From contig OU015566.1 in assembly GCA_907165135.1 (NCBI GenBank), forward strand, positions 6,804,157-6,868,156: 64,000 nt of DNA, in the 5' to 3' direction. Source of the DNA: Oikopleura dioica. Taxonomy: Eukaryota > Chordata > Appendicularia > Copelata > Oikopleuridae. Of this stretch, positions 1 to 12,100 are shown piece by piece. The notes beneath the pieces are model-generated. The model ran no database searches. It was not told the DNA's origin and worked only from the letters and a program-made list of their open reading frames with translations. A program made the position numbers and the translations under genes. Position 1 is the first letter of the stretch, and each line of letters opens with the position of its first letter.

Positions 1-1454
1 CGTGTCAAAAGGAATCGATGTCGTGGTTGTTGACATCGACGGCGTCGTTTCCGTTGAGACTGCCATTAGCGGAGCACGAGGCGCTTGATCCACTTTGGGA
101 CTGGTTCATTTCCGAGATTCTTCTCTCCTTGAGCTGCTTGGCGCGGCGCAGATCGCGAACTGGCGGCAACTCGCCGAAGTGCTCCGGCAACTCGTGCCAG
201 TTGATACCCGTTGCACGGGGCTTGCGATTCCGGACACGAACTAAAATTGATTATGTGGCCGTTTTCTCCTCTTCTTTCTTACTTGTTTTAGTTGGAGTAC
301 AGATGATATCCACTGTCACGTCATGCTCCGTCTTCAGAAAGCCGGGAAGTGGTTTGACCTGCAGATCATGAACAGTAGTAGCGACAGTAGTATGCTCGTC
401 GACGACTCCCAGCTCGAAGAGCATCCCCCACTCGAGGTCAGTTAGCCCCGTCCCTTTTCCTAGTCTCAAGCCAGTCCTAAAGACGGTGAATGGAGGAGGA
501 TACAGTAAGGGCTTTTCCTACCTTGGACAGACGCAGACAGAGCCTATGACAACCAAGTCTAGATGCTTGCCCTTGAGGTCACGGAGTCTCTTGGGTCGAT
601 CGCCGCCGAATTGAGCCGATGCCAAACCACGTTTTGATGCGGCCTGCTTGCACTTCTTGTCAGTGATGTCGTTCCCGTCGATCTCCCACATTAATCCCTC
701 CTAGATATTCCTTCTCGAGCAACTCTCGATTATTTTAATTTACCTCGAGACTTGCAGGAACAAGTAAGACCTTCCGGTCCCAAAGGGAAAGATACCGGAC
801 TTTCTCCTGCGCGTCATTCTCGTTCACCGTGATCGTCCGCGCCTCCAAGTACTCCTTGCACTTTGAGAGGCGATTGGCCGCGCGCTGGTGGCCCTGGAAA
901 TTGGGAATTCGCCCGTGACAAGGTCTTGGAAGCGGATTGAGGGCGAGGTTCTATGTGGGTACGTACCTTGGGAAGCGGACAAGATTGTTTATGTCCAGTT
1001 GGTCCCAGATCTCGTTGCGGATCGTTTCCTTCGTTTCCCCGATGCAGGGAAGAAGTTGAGCGATCTCACTAAAAGAAAGCTAGTCAAAGACGGACAGATA
1101 AATTGGAACTTACGCTTCGATCTTCGGCGGTCGTTGTCTACCCGCCTTGGGTCCAGCCGCTCCATTCTCCTCGTCGCCACTTGGTGCTTCTAGCTTCGTC
1201 TTTTCCGCGGTTCTTACTGATGCTCTTACTGTAACAAATTCCTCGACCCCCTGTAGATGGAGTTCCTCTCGTTCTTCTTGAAGAAGGTAAGATGGACCGC
1301 TTTCCTGAAGCCGCGCAGCAGCGATCCTAAGCAATTCTTCCCGAGCAACGACGTTGTTCAGTTCCGCGAGGCCGAATTGAAAGTCCGCTGAGTTCGCCCA
1401 GTTTTCCTGCCATGAGGTAAGATCAAGTTTTCGCTCGGACACTTGGTCACCCAT
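1..1454 (-). CDS. MTHFSD: MTHFSD-like protein (methenyltetrahydrofolate synthetase domain-containing), 3' end off window
   Basis: Minus-strand multi-exon gene starting at ATG 1454 (MGDQVSERKL) and still open at base 1. After an unconserved N-terminal part, the exons read in order: IRNEIWDQLDINNLVRFPR (about 967-1068), PCHGRIPNFQGHQRAANRL (from 924), a segment ending KVLLVPASLE, HLDLVVIGSVCVC, then LRLGKGTGLTDLEWGML, HDVTVDIICTPTK and NRKPRATGINWHEL. This series matches the known MTHFSD family, which has a 5-formyl-THF cyclo-ligase-like fold and in vertebrates a C-terminal RRM; any RRM would lie outside the window. The G-K-G-x-G-x-x-D-L-E-[WY] signature of the fold is present. Introns are about 42-50 bp. 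A possible extra intron near 1195-1230 is unresolved. Whether it is an active ligase or an RNA-binding protein cannot be judged here. Confidence 0.85.
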
Positions 1455-2697
1455 TCTGGTCAACCGATTTCTTAACTGAATACAATCGTAAGCTAAATTT
1501 TAATGAAAAACCTCCGTTCAATACACGATCAAATGTAGATCTGGATTATTCCTCGGTTCTAGAGCTTCTGGTAAGAAGTATAAACACAAGCTGATGTTGA
1601 ATAAGTTATGATTTATTTTTCTCCTAGAAATTTTCTTCGCAGATGAATAGATCAAAAAATGAATACAGCAATTTTGAAATTGAAGAGTAGAAAACAAGAG
1701 CGAGTATAAATTGAAATTGAACAAGTAGAATAGAACTGAATCAAAGAACTGATAGTTGTAATCAAGCTGGTCAGATAGACAGTACAGTGGTAGAGGAAGG
1801 GAGGAAGAATCGAAGTTGGGAATGGTGAAAGTTTATCTACAGTGTCTGCTACTAGAATTGGCGATAGATTTCGTTAGCTAGAATCTTTTCGATTCTGCTA
1901 GATTTGGTAGCTTGAAATTACTTTTGAATATTCTCTGAGGGATTAAAAATAAACAACAATTGAAACGTCTTGATTTGAAATTATGAAACTGAAGATAAAG
2001 GCACTCGTACTGAAACTTAGAAAAAGTTGGATTCTCGAGAAAAAACTGATGAATCGTGCGTACGTGATACAAGAAACTGCAATTTTGATTTAGTGAAAAC
2101 TGAAATTGAAGACACTTATTTTTAGAAAATGCGGGCCGCAATAAGAATATCTTGTTTTTTGAGATTCACAGGATGAAAATGATGTTTTTCGATTGTCGTC
2201 TTGTTGTGTCTGAAGAGGTCTGTGGCACGCATGCGGATTGTATTTTGACGGATATACAGTGAGAAAGATAGGGAAGAGGATTGGAGATAGCATTTACAGA
2301 AACGAATTGGTTTTACATTAAATTTGATAAGGCGCGTTTTCGGCGAGGGTTTTCATACCGTCAGTGCATCGTAATATGCTGCTTCGTTCTGAAAAACTGT
2401 AAGTTGATTTACCTCTTTAGTAACCTAAAAGTACATATCATGTATAGACTATAGAATATTGTAAATATTGTATACAATTGTATTAATATTTATTAATCAT
2501 ATTTCAAAAGAGATTATATTTGCAATCAAGATGACGATCCTCATGTAATTGAGCCTATGGATTCATTTTCCGACTGAAGTAGTGAGTAAATTCACTCTAA
2601 TAATTCCCATCAGCGCTCATTTTATGGCTTTTGCTCAACATGAAAAAGAGCTTGTATCAAGTGATAAGGAACAAATTATTCTACACTCATGGAATTT
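1455..2697. other. AT-rich intergenic stretch, no gene seen
   Basis: Lies between the start of the MTHFSD-like gene and the stop of the phostensin-like gene upstream, both on the minus strand. Open frames here are short, AT-rich and lack splice-linked continuation or recognisable motifs. It presumably holds the 5' flank of MTHFSD and the 3' UTR of the upstream gene. Confidence 0.5.
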
Positions 2698-5600
2698 TCA
2701 AAAAACAAAATGCCTTTTACATACAGAATTACTAGGAGGATCTCCTCGAGCATGCTCTTCGTCATAATCTTCAATCGCTTGATCCATGCTTGGATACGTC
2801 AATTCCTTGGCTTCCTTATTGAAGCCAACTTTACCGAACGACTCTTAAAAGAAATATCAACATCAAATCCTAAAAAATTCTTCTTACGTTTTCGATTTTC
2901 TTTGTCAGTAACGAGGATGGACGACTTGATGACGACCTGTCCCTCTACGATCACATCGTTTACGTAGCCTTCTCGGGGAGGGATGAAATTGCCGTCTTGG
3001 TCTCGCTGAAAGATAGGGTTGAAAAAATGGAAAGAAGGGGGTGTCTCTTACCGAGTATTGACTATTCGTCCGGTCAGGGTTGACCGTGACGCCGTTAGTT
3101 GGCGGGCTGACCCTCTTCTTCCTCCCAGCCGGTTTTGGAGGCTGTCCGTTCGAAAGTCCATTTCGATCTGGCTTCTCAGGTGCTCTGAAAATGAAAGATA
3201 AACGATGAACAATATTTAAATATTGACCGCGATAAAAATTTTATCCGCCCTCAATCAGAGGACATAAATTTGACCCGAGTCTGCATCCTGGCAACTCCCG
3301 TGGACGTTACGAAAAACGACCCAGCAAATACAAGGAAAAAGTGCGGAATTGTGTCTTTTTCAATCTTTCGGAAAGACTCTTTCCCAATTAGTCATTTTTT
3401 CACTTACCCGAGGCTTCCAACAGGCTTCGTATTTGGACTCGCCTTGGCCAAAATAGCCTTTGCGGCGGCAATTTGCTCCTCTAATAGCCGATTTTCTTCG
3501 GCCCATTTCGCCTCGTCCTCATCAACAGTGGTTGCTGGAGCTGATGCTTCTTGTTTGGGCGCTTTTTTCGGCGCCTTTTTTGCTCTAGCGGAGGTGATTT
3601 CTTTGGGATCGGCGGATTTAACTTCCGAAGTGGTCGGATTTACTTCTACCGTTGACTTTGACTTTTCTATCAGAGCGTATGCGGCGTCGGCCTAGATTTT
3701 GTTGAGTTAAAATTTTCAAGCAACAGAAAGTGCAAATTTCTGAGGAGCTTTGGGAAAAACTGAAGAAATTTTAACTCTGAGGACTTTTCTTTCACAAGTT
3801 TATGAGGAAAGAAAAGGCTCTTTTCGTACCTTATTATGAAGATCCCCAAGGCTATTCTCCAACTTCTCCAGATCCTTGATCTCTTGATCATTCTTTCGTG
3901 GACTAGAAAGATAGCGTTATGAAGATAATGATAAAGAGAGAGTGAGTCAATTAATTGAAACGCACTTGATCGTAAAAGTCCGCATAGACAAGATGAATCA
4001 GAAATTCAATCGAAGTGGGTCTTTCTTTCCGTGCAAAAGATCGAGATTTATTTGGAGAGAAGATTTAATCTGAGATTCGGTGGCTCTCTCGTTCTCTCTC
4101 TTTCTGGGATCTCTCTAATAGGGAGCTCGAAATTTTTATCTCGTAAGCTGGCGCTCAGCAAACAATGGTCAATCAGCAATTTTTAGACTGTGTGTGTGTC
4201 CTTGTGCGGAAAATTTTCAGAAATTTCCTCGGCCTACGAGGAATTAAATGAACGTTCGGGCCGACTTTTTTTGCTGTTTTATTAGCTGTGTTTTTACCGT
4301 GTCGGTGCTAAATTGAGGTGGGTGCGCGCTAGGGCCTCTATGTCGGCAGGGTCATCCAGGGTGACACTAGTGTGTACAGTAAATATTCCCGTTTTTGTCT
4401 GGATATTAAAAAAACTTCACTGTAAGTAACTAATGACGCATGAAATTTGCTCAGTGAGGGAAATAGAAAGTCATCGTTAGTAGAGACTAGTAGAGAGGTG
4501 GAAATGTTGTTTTCCCAGGAGAATAGATCGATAATGGACTCCTGCGCAAATTTCCGAAAAGAAAATACAGTTCAACATACAGTAATAACGATGTATAGGA
4601 TTATGACGTCAAACCTTTGCATGGAAATATTTTCGTTTTCATCGATCCTCGACACTGGTACAGTCGTCCCGTCAATATCGACTGACTCGTCTGATGACTC
4701 TGGGTAATCCTCTGGCCTTGCTTTTGGAACGTGATTACTGGCATGCTCCTTGATCGTGTCCCCGAGCAAGTCAAACTCGTCTTCTTGCTGAATTTCGGGG
4801 TCGGAAATGTCAGAGTTATCGCCATCTGACTCATCAAAGGCCAGCGGCGGGTTTCGATTTTCTACTGTTTTCATTTTCTTTGGCTCTGGCGTTGGTTCTT
4901 TCGAGCTCTCTGGTTCAGGAGAAGGAGGACGCTCTTGCTGCTGAAGAACTGGTGCTGCTTTTACAGGAGAGTGGGTAGGAGCGATTATTCGAGCGATTTG
5001 TTCCTCTTCTTCTTCCGAAAAATACTCTGGCCCGTCTGATTCAGATGCTGATTCAAAATCTTGAGCAGCAGGCATTTGAGATTGTTTCACTTGAGGAATC
5101 ACTTCAGGACTTGGTTCTTTCACGATTTCCGGGCTTGGGTCTCTGAGAACAGCCCTCGCCGGCGCTGGGGACTCTTCTCGGGGCGGGGTTGCCTCTCTGG
5201 GTGGGGAGAGGCTCCGCGGAGGGGTCATTTCTCGCTTTGGAGCGGAGTTGCTGTTGGTCGGGATTTTCGTGCGGGTTCGTTCGCCGAACATCGAGGCGGT
5301 CTTGGCGATGGAAACTCCAGCAAGTTGATCTTGTTTGTCGCTTTCTAGTTCTGACTGTACTGGACCCTGCGCATTCTTCTGGGGTGGAGCCGATTGTCTG
5401 ATGACTTCAGGCTGAGCGCGAATAACTTGCGGCTCGACTGGAGCGGGAGGCTTTGGCTCATAAGCAGATTGTTTCTTTAGAATGCTCTTTTTCTCTAATG
5501 GAGGCGCAGTAGTATTGTTGTTTTGAGGCTGAACTTGGGGCTTCGTCTGGACGTAGGAAGGAGCTTTTTGCTGCGTTGGAAGGGTCTTGACATGGCGAAG

Positions 5601-7600
5601 GTAGGAGCCAGAGTTTTGGCGGGCGTAATTTGGTGTGGAATTGGGCCCTTGCTGGCTCTCCAGTCGCTAGAATTACGGATAGAAATAGGTTAGAGGGAGA
5701 AGAGGCTTACCTTGAACATGGCCAACGCATTGTTCTTGTCGATTTTCTCGCTCTCGACAGACATCGGATCAGCCTGATAAACTGGCTGTTCTTGAGCCTG
5801 TGTTGTCTTCTGATGATTTTCAGCAAAATTCTGACTCTCCTGCGATTGTATGCGATTTGGCTGAACGGGCTCGTCAAAGAAAGAAAACTGCATAAAAATC
5901 AACGCAATCACTGATTCACCACTCGGCTTCTTTTTAACTCGAAAGAGTCGTAAATCGCGAGTTAATTTTCCGAAATCGGTCGAGAGAAACAAAAAACCGA
6001 GAGTGAGCAATTACGGATATGAGCTGAGTTTTTATTCTTTTCTTTTTTACGAGTCCTGTCTGGATGCATAGCTGGGTGGTGGTTGCCGCACCTGTGGTTT
6101 TGGAGGGTAGTGCAAGGCGATTGTTGAGGGGGCCTCGGATTGGACTAGAATTATATTTAACTATGGTATATTTTCAAAACATTGCTGAGCCTAGCAAATA
6201 ATAGAGAAGAAATACTGGACAATTGTTGTGAGAAAGATTCATAAAGCCTTCAAGAAAACGTCAGTAATTCAATTTGAATTCTGGTATTTACATTCGCAAA
6301 TCAATTAAAATTATTTGCCTTGGATCACGGTACCGTGTGTACTCACCGCTCTGACGCTCCAGATTTTCATTCGCTCGGATTGTGCTCACTTGGCTTTGCT
6401 GGCTTTGAAGCTCTAGGGGTAAAGGTTGAGGTCGCTGTTGGGGATAGTAGGGGGACGGAGGGGGTTGTTGATGGAAGTTTTGGGGCTGGGGGAAGATTGA
6501 AGCGGGATATGCGTTTTGAAAGGAGTTTTGAGGATGAACTTGATGATTTGTGAATTGTGGTGCTTGTGAAGAGTTCATGAACATTGAAGATGGATTGTGA
6601 GGGTTTTGGGAACCCGAGAGGGCCAGTTTGAAATGTTGTCGTGCAATGCGCAGTTGTTCTTCCTGAAATGAGAATATTTGAAAATTGGAAATCGGGATTA
6701 TTCATTTGACGAGCTCGCGATTGAATCAAATGCCACGATGAATTACCTGCACTTTGAGGAATTCTTCGTACTGGCTCGTGTCATTAAAATAACCATGCGC
6801 GGGATAAATGTACGGGTTGAACATAAACGGGTTTATGTTCATCATTCCCATGTTGTTACTATTGCTGGCTTGAAATGAGTTGTTACTTGGCGGCTGTGAG
6901 AAGCCAGAATTCTGGTGAGGCTGATTCTGATTTCTCGTCATTTGTGGCATTGGATTTGACTGAACTGGGGTAGCACTTGAACTCATACCAGGACTGACGG
7001 TGTTCTGCTGAACTGTAGGCTGAGCAGGAGCCTGCTGGGGTTGAACAGGCTTTGGAGCGATTCGATAGTTGGGACGGACTTTGGGAACGCTCGGAGGAGG
7101 CATCATTCGAGGAGTGCCCATGCCACCACGAGCTTCGTCGATTTCTTTCATGACGATCGCGTCAGAATCGGAATCTAACTCGAGAAGATTTCGCGCGTTT
7201 TGATCACTAAAATTCAAGTGAATTTTCATTCACAAATGACAGGATTGGTGAACAAATCGTCGGTAGTTTCCTCTCCCTAATTGTTTGTCGACTGAACTTT
7301 AACGAAGAAAATTTTTAAAAGGTCTTCTGGTTGTGGGTTTCTTTAAATTACACAGAGCCCTTGTTTATTATCATTTTTAGGGGCTGAAATAAAGCTTATG
7401 AATTCATAAAATCTGAACTTTTTTGTCCTACAACGCTTTAAAACAAAATCAAATAGAAAAGAAAATCCAGCTCTGCAAATTTAGACATAAAAAAGTCAGT
7501 CAATTGATGCCAGTAAAAACTTTTACCTTAGCGATCGTTCCAACAGTCTGGCTCGTTTCTCTAAGGCCATGAGGGCCCATTCTGGAAGTTCCGACTCCAT
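2698..7600 (-). CDS. Phostensin/taperin-like PP1-regulatory protein (tentative)
   Basis: Starts at ATG 7600 (MESELPEWALMALEKRARLL) and is read through several exons to TGA at 2698. The N-terminal P-x-W...L-x-x-[RK]-A motif resembles the short helix opening phostensin (PPP1R18) and taperin. A long low-complexity middle follows, rich in Pro, Gln and Ser, then Glu/Asp/Ser-rich (about 4572-7229). The C-terminal exons (2698-3900) carry a Lys/Ala-rich coiled segment, NGVTVNPDRT (compare TFTVNP in phostensin) and KVGFNKEAKELTYPS, which resembles the PP1-docking KISF block followed by TYxYPS. Known family members bind protein phosphatase 1 and actin. The join across 3900-4572 is inferred; two separate genes remain possible. 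Order and spacing of three weak motifs support the call, not strong identity. Confidence 0.5.
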
Positions 7601-9136
7601 CTTTTCAGGCTCGTACTTCTCTGTTTTTCAAATTTTCGAAAACGATGCCAAGTCTGAACGAAAAAGGGTTGTACTTTTTTGTTGGTTTTTCACAGCTTTC
7701 TCTTTCTTTCCCGCGCCCGCGAACTGATTACCAATCCGACAAGTCACAAGTCCGAGTTTTAAGAAGATCTGCCCGTCAATAAATTTCACCTAAATTTGAA
7801 TTAAGGGTGTCACTCCTCATTTCGACATCTTTGATGAAAAGGGCAATACATCCAAAACAAAATGTCTTTTTCTTTTTAGTCTCTTAGAATCGGGTACTGA
7901 AATCTCAGCAGGTAGTCTCTAACGATAAAAAATACTGACGGCTTGATTAGAGGAAGATAAAGGTATAAATTCGTAGGCGCCGCGCGCCGCGAGTCTCTAC
8001 GAACACACGCCGCCGGGCAGAGTAGAGTAAGCGACACTGTGGAATGCAAATTTATTGAAAAATGAAAACGTCTTTTATTTACACAAATTTAGTAAGACCA
8101 CCCAAATGCAGTCTGTTTGACTTTTGGAAAAACTCACACTGCTCGCTAGTTGCTCTAGTTCGAGTAGTGGAGGCAGTGTTCCGATTTTGGAACATTTTCA
8201 AAGCTCAAATATTGGGACAGATTTGTTACGCTTGTATCGAAAGACTGTAATCAGTAATCGATTCATTAGTTCTAGAATCTAGATATTCATATATTAAGTT
8301 CTTCCAAGATATTCGACTTAAATATAAAAACCTTAAAAAGCCACAAAAAATATTTTGTTTTATATTTCGATTAAATATCATCATTTGACTAATAAATTTA
8401 CACCTGAACTATATCTCCAATTGCGAACAAAAATTACACTATTATTTCTCTAGAAATCAGCCAAGATGACTTCTGTCAATTCCAACGAGCCAAGTTTCCA
8501 ATAAATCTGATATAAAAATGGAACATGAATGCGATTAGCAGCCCTCTCCCCAGCATCAGCATAAAAGAATCCAAAGTGCTTGGCTATCAAACACTCGAGC
8601 CATCAGTACATGAGCAAACTCAACATAAAATCAGACACACAAGAGGAACTCATACCAGGAAGCAGTAGAATCTTCGTTTTGCTTTCTTTTTATTTATTTA
8701 AAGTTTTGTCACAAGCTGGATGGAACGAAAAAGCGTTGATAAAAGTTGAATAGGAAGAAATTAATTGTTTGGGAACGTGGTTGAAACGGGGACAGATTTT
8801 ATGGCATCTGGGAAAGAAGGAAAGAAACGAATGCTTTTGATAAGAATTGCGGGTAGATCTGGGAATCAACAAGGAATCAGAAGTTGAAGGGTGGGAACTA
8901 GAAGTGAGTCTGAACGAGCTGGGAAAAAGAAGGAAAGAATATAGAATGATAGGTTCTAAGATTATTTATTTCGAGCGAGATCTCAGATAGTATTTAAATT
9001 ATAGCTTTTAAATTACTGATCCAGATAACTTCAACAATCAAATTGAACTTTTTGAAACAGTAAAAAAACCGAGCGAGAAATTCTTAAATTTTTTTCAATC
9101 TCAAGGCACAGCCTTGGGAGACATGGAAGAGAAAAA
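7601..9136. other. Intergenic: 3' side of the PDZ scaffold, 5' side of the phostensin-like gene
   Basis: No coding frame with family resemblance or splice continuity is visible. A GC-rich patch (about 7975-8030) with a TATAAAT word just upstream at about 7962-7968 could be promoter-like but has no supporting gene. The rest is AT-rich. Confidence 0.4.
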
Positions 9137-12100
9137 TTAGGCAGGGACGATGCTGAGGACAATTTCGCCCTCGAGATGTTTGAGCATGTTGACTGTATCC
9201 TGCCGGGTGTATCCTTCGAGCGATGTTCCGTTGACATAGACTATCTGGTCGCCGCGCTTGAGCTTTCCGCTGCGCAGGGCGGCACCTCCGGACACTGTTT
9301 TGATGTAAATAGGCAAATCGCCCTTTGGAGAGTCTTTTCCTCCAACAATAGAGAAGCCAAGGCCGTCAGCGCCTCGGAAGAGCACTACATCTACCATAGC
9401 ACTAGAATTTGACGCTAGACTCAATAACAACTGATAAAAAAGCTACCTGACATGCGGTTGTTTTTGCCTATCGGAGTGCTGGACAAGATATTGGCTCATA
9501 TATTGCATCTCTTGGTCGCCAGGTGACACCTTGATGATGAGTTAAATCAAGTTGCATTCGACGAAGATGGGTAATTTACCTCGAGGACAACGTTTTGTGG
9601 GCTTTGTCGAAGAAGTTGGGCGCACTCGTTGTGGGTCACTCGTTCGCTGGAGGTACCGTTGATCGAAACGATTCTCTCGCCCATTTTGAGCTTGTCGCTC
9701 GCCGGTCCTTCGGGATCAACGGCAGCGATGAAAATCGGGACGTCGCCTAGAGCAGAGCCGAAGCCACCAGCAATTGAAATGCCGAGGGTTCTTGAGCGTG
9801 GCGTCGTTTGATAGTGACTTTTCGGATCTAAAAACAGTTTTAATAATCAAGCAAAAAGATGTTGTTTCGTACGTGAGATCCTCTTCTAGGAGTTTTCGAG
9901 GCCCCATTTTGCGACTTTCGCGGTCTTCTGATTTCGATAACAACTTGGCCTGTCGCTTTCTTCAGTTCGCTAGCAACTCTATCTCGGGTAGCGCCGCTGA
10001 GATCGACTCCATTGGCTCCGATAATTTCATCGCCTTGCTGTAGAGTGCCATCGATAGCCGCTTCTGAGCCCGGGACGATTCCAAAGATGATTGTTCCACT
10101 CGGTCCATTTTCAATATTCAGACCGAGACCTTGCCCAGGAATCTATGAAATGAATAAAGAGAGGTTTTTATGAGAATCGTACCTTATTCAAACGGACTTT
10201 CATAGTGTCCGCCTGGCCAGATTCGTCGCGAACGATGCGGAGACGAACTCGTGAGCCGGATTTTCTCAACACTTCGCTAGCTTGATTGTGAGTGTAGGTA
10301 CTGATATCGACGCCGTTAACCGCTATGATTCGATCACCAGGAGCAAGACGTCCGTCTTGATGAGCCGCGGATCCTGGATAAACCTCGTGAATCACCACGC
10401 AGCCAAGGACCGTCTCGGCTCCACCAGCAATCGATAAACCAAGACCACTAGATCCTAAAAAGCGCTCAAGTAAAAGGGATGTTGTAGAGAGACGCGTTTT
10501 ACCTTTAATAATTTCTATTTCAGTTTCAGTGCCAGGATGCACCTCGCGCGAGTGACGCGAGCTAATGGTGGATGAAGAATCGCGCCGCGACGAGGGATGA
10601 AGAACAATCAGCTTAATCGTGCCCCTTGAGCTCTTTAGGATGTCGGTGACGTCACGGTAGCTAGAATGCTGGCAGTTCGTGTCGTTCACAGCTAAGATCT
10701 TGTCGCCGTTTTTCAGCCTAAATGAGTGGGTAAGGCAAAATGACAAGAACTAGGTATTAATTTGCGGTCAAGAGAAAAGTTTCTCATTACAGGTTGACTA
10801 GAAAGCTTTCGACCTAATTTTTACATATTCTATCGTGTAAATTTCTGTTTTAGAAAGAGATGAACAACGAACCTGCCATCACGCGAAGCCGGGCTATTGG
10901 CGGAGAGTGATCGCACTCTCACACCCGAATTGTTATCGTCCTCGAAGGAAATGCCCAAGCCGTTGAAGTCCTTGACAAGTTTGATGACCTCGACACTGTC
11001 GACATCTTTTTTCGAAACATTCAAACGGAGCCGGGAGATTTCCTCATCGACAGTGAGTTTTGGCGCCGGCGCCTAAAAAGAAGATTCTTTTTCTCTGTAC
11101 TAATTCAATCTAACATGAGTTTGAATCGCAACTTTTTCTTACCGAATAAGGCACCTTCGCGCCGTCTGATCGAATCAGTGTTATCTTTGCAGAATCGTGC
11201 TCTTTCAAGAGGTTGATAGTCTCGAGCTGCGATTTATCCGCTAAGGGTACTCCGTTGATTGTAACCACTTCGTCGCCAACTTGGATTCGGCCGTCCTTCT
11301 CTGCAGCGCCGTCAGGTGTGATTTTTACGACGCGAATGCCTGAAATGGAGATTTATTGCTGACCAAGAAGTCGCTTTTGTCTCCGAGGAAAAACGAGATA
11401 TTCGCGCGACAGAAAGAAAAAATATTGCAAGCACTAGAGTATCTATTCAGACTTTTAGAGGACGTGATCCTGAATAAAAAGAGTCTCCAGATGTTCGAAT
11501 TCTCAAAAAAAATGCTTTCAATTTTGATATAATCTCCGTAGAGCAAGTTTAATTTTTAAAGAAATACAGTCGATATAAAGACAAAACCTTCTACATGATT
11601 CAATTCGCGGCGCTTTGATTTAGCAAATTATAAATTAAAGAGTTCATACCTGCGTCGCCAGACTGGTTGCCAATAAGACTAACGCCAAGGCTGCCGTTGA
11701 GCTTATGAAGGGTAACAGAATACTCTTGCCCAGGCGCAATTTCAGGCGTCGCCAAGATCTGCGAGTTGTTCGAATTTGTACTGCTGGAAAGAGTTGTTTC
11801 TGTCTAAAAACAACGGCTTAGAAAAGTAGGAAAAATACAAGCAAAAAATAATCGCCCGTGAAATTGAAATTTCTAATGACCTGACCGTGGTCCACCACTG
11901 TTAGTGTCTAACATGAAATTTTGAAATGGAAAAAAAGAATAAACGACCCGTTCTCTCTGCTGGAAAAGCCCGCCTTTGTGTGTTGTTTCAATGATTTTGA
12001 AAGGACAAGAATCACACGCTGCTGAAAAGCTGTTTTCCGCCAGCCTCATCAAAAAATTGAAATTTCTGAAATTTAAATGCTTCCTTTCAGAATTTCTCTA

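Noticed and set aside
3270-3695. Plus-strand ORF of 141 codons
   Set aside because: It is the opposite strand of the Lys/Ala-rich exon of the phostensin-like gene, which has fitting splice sites.
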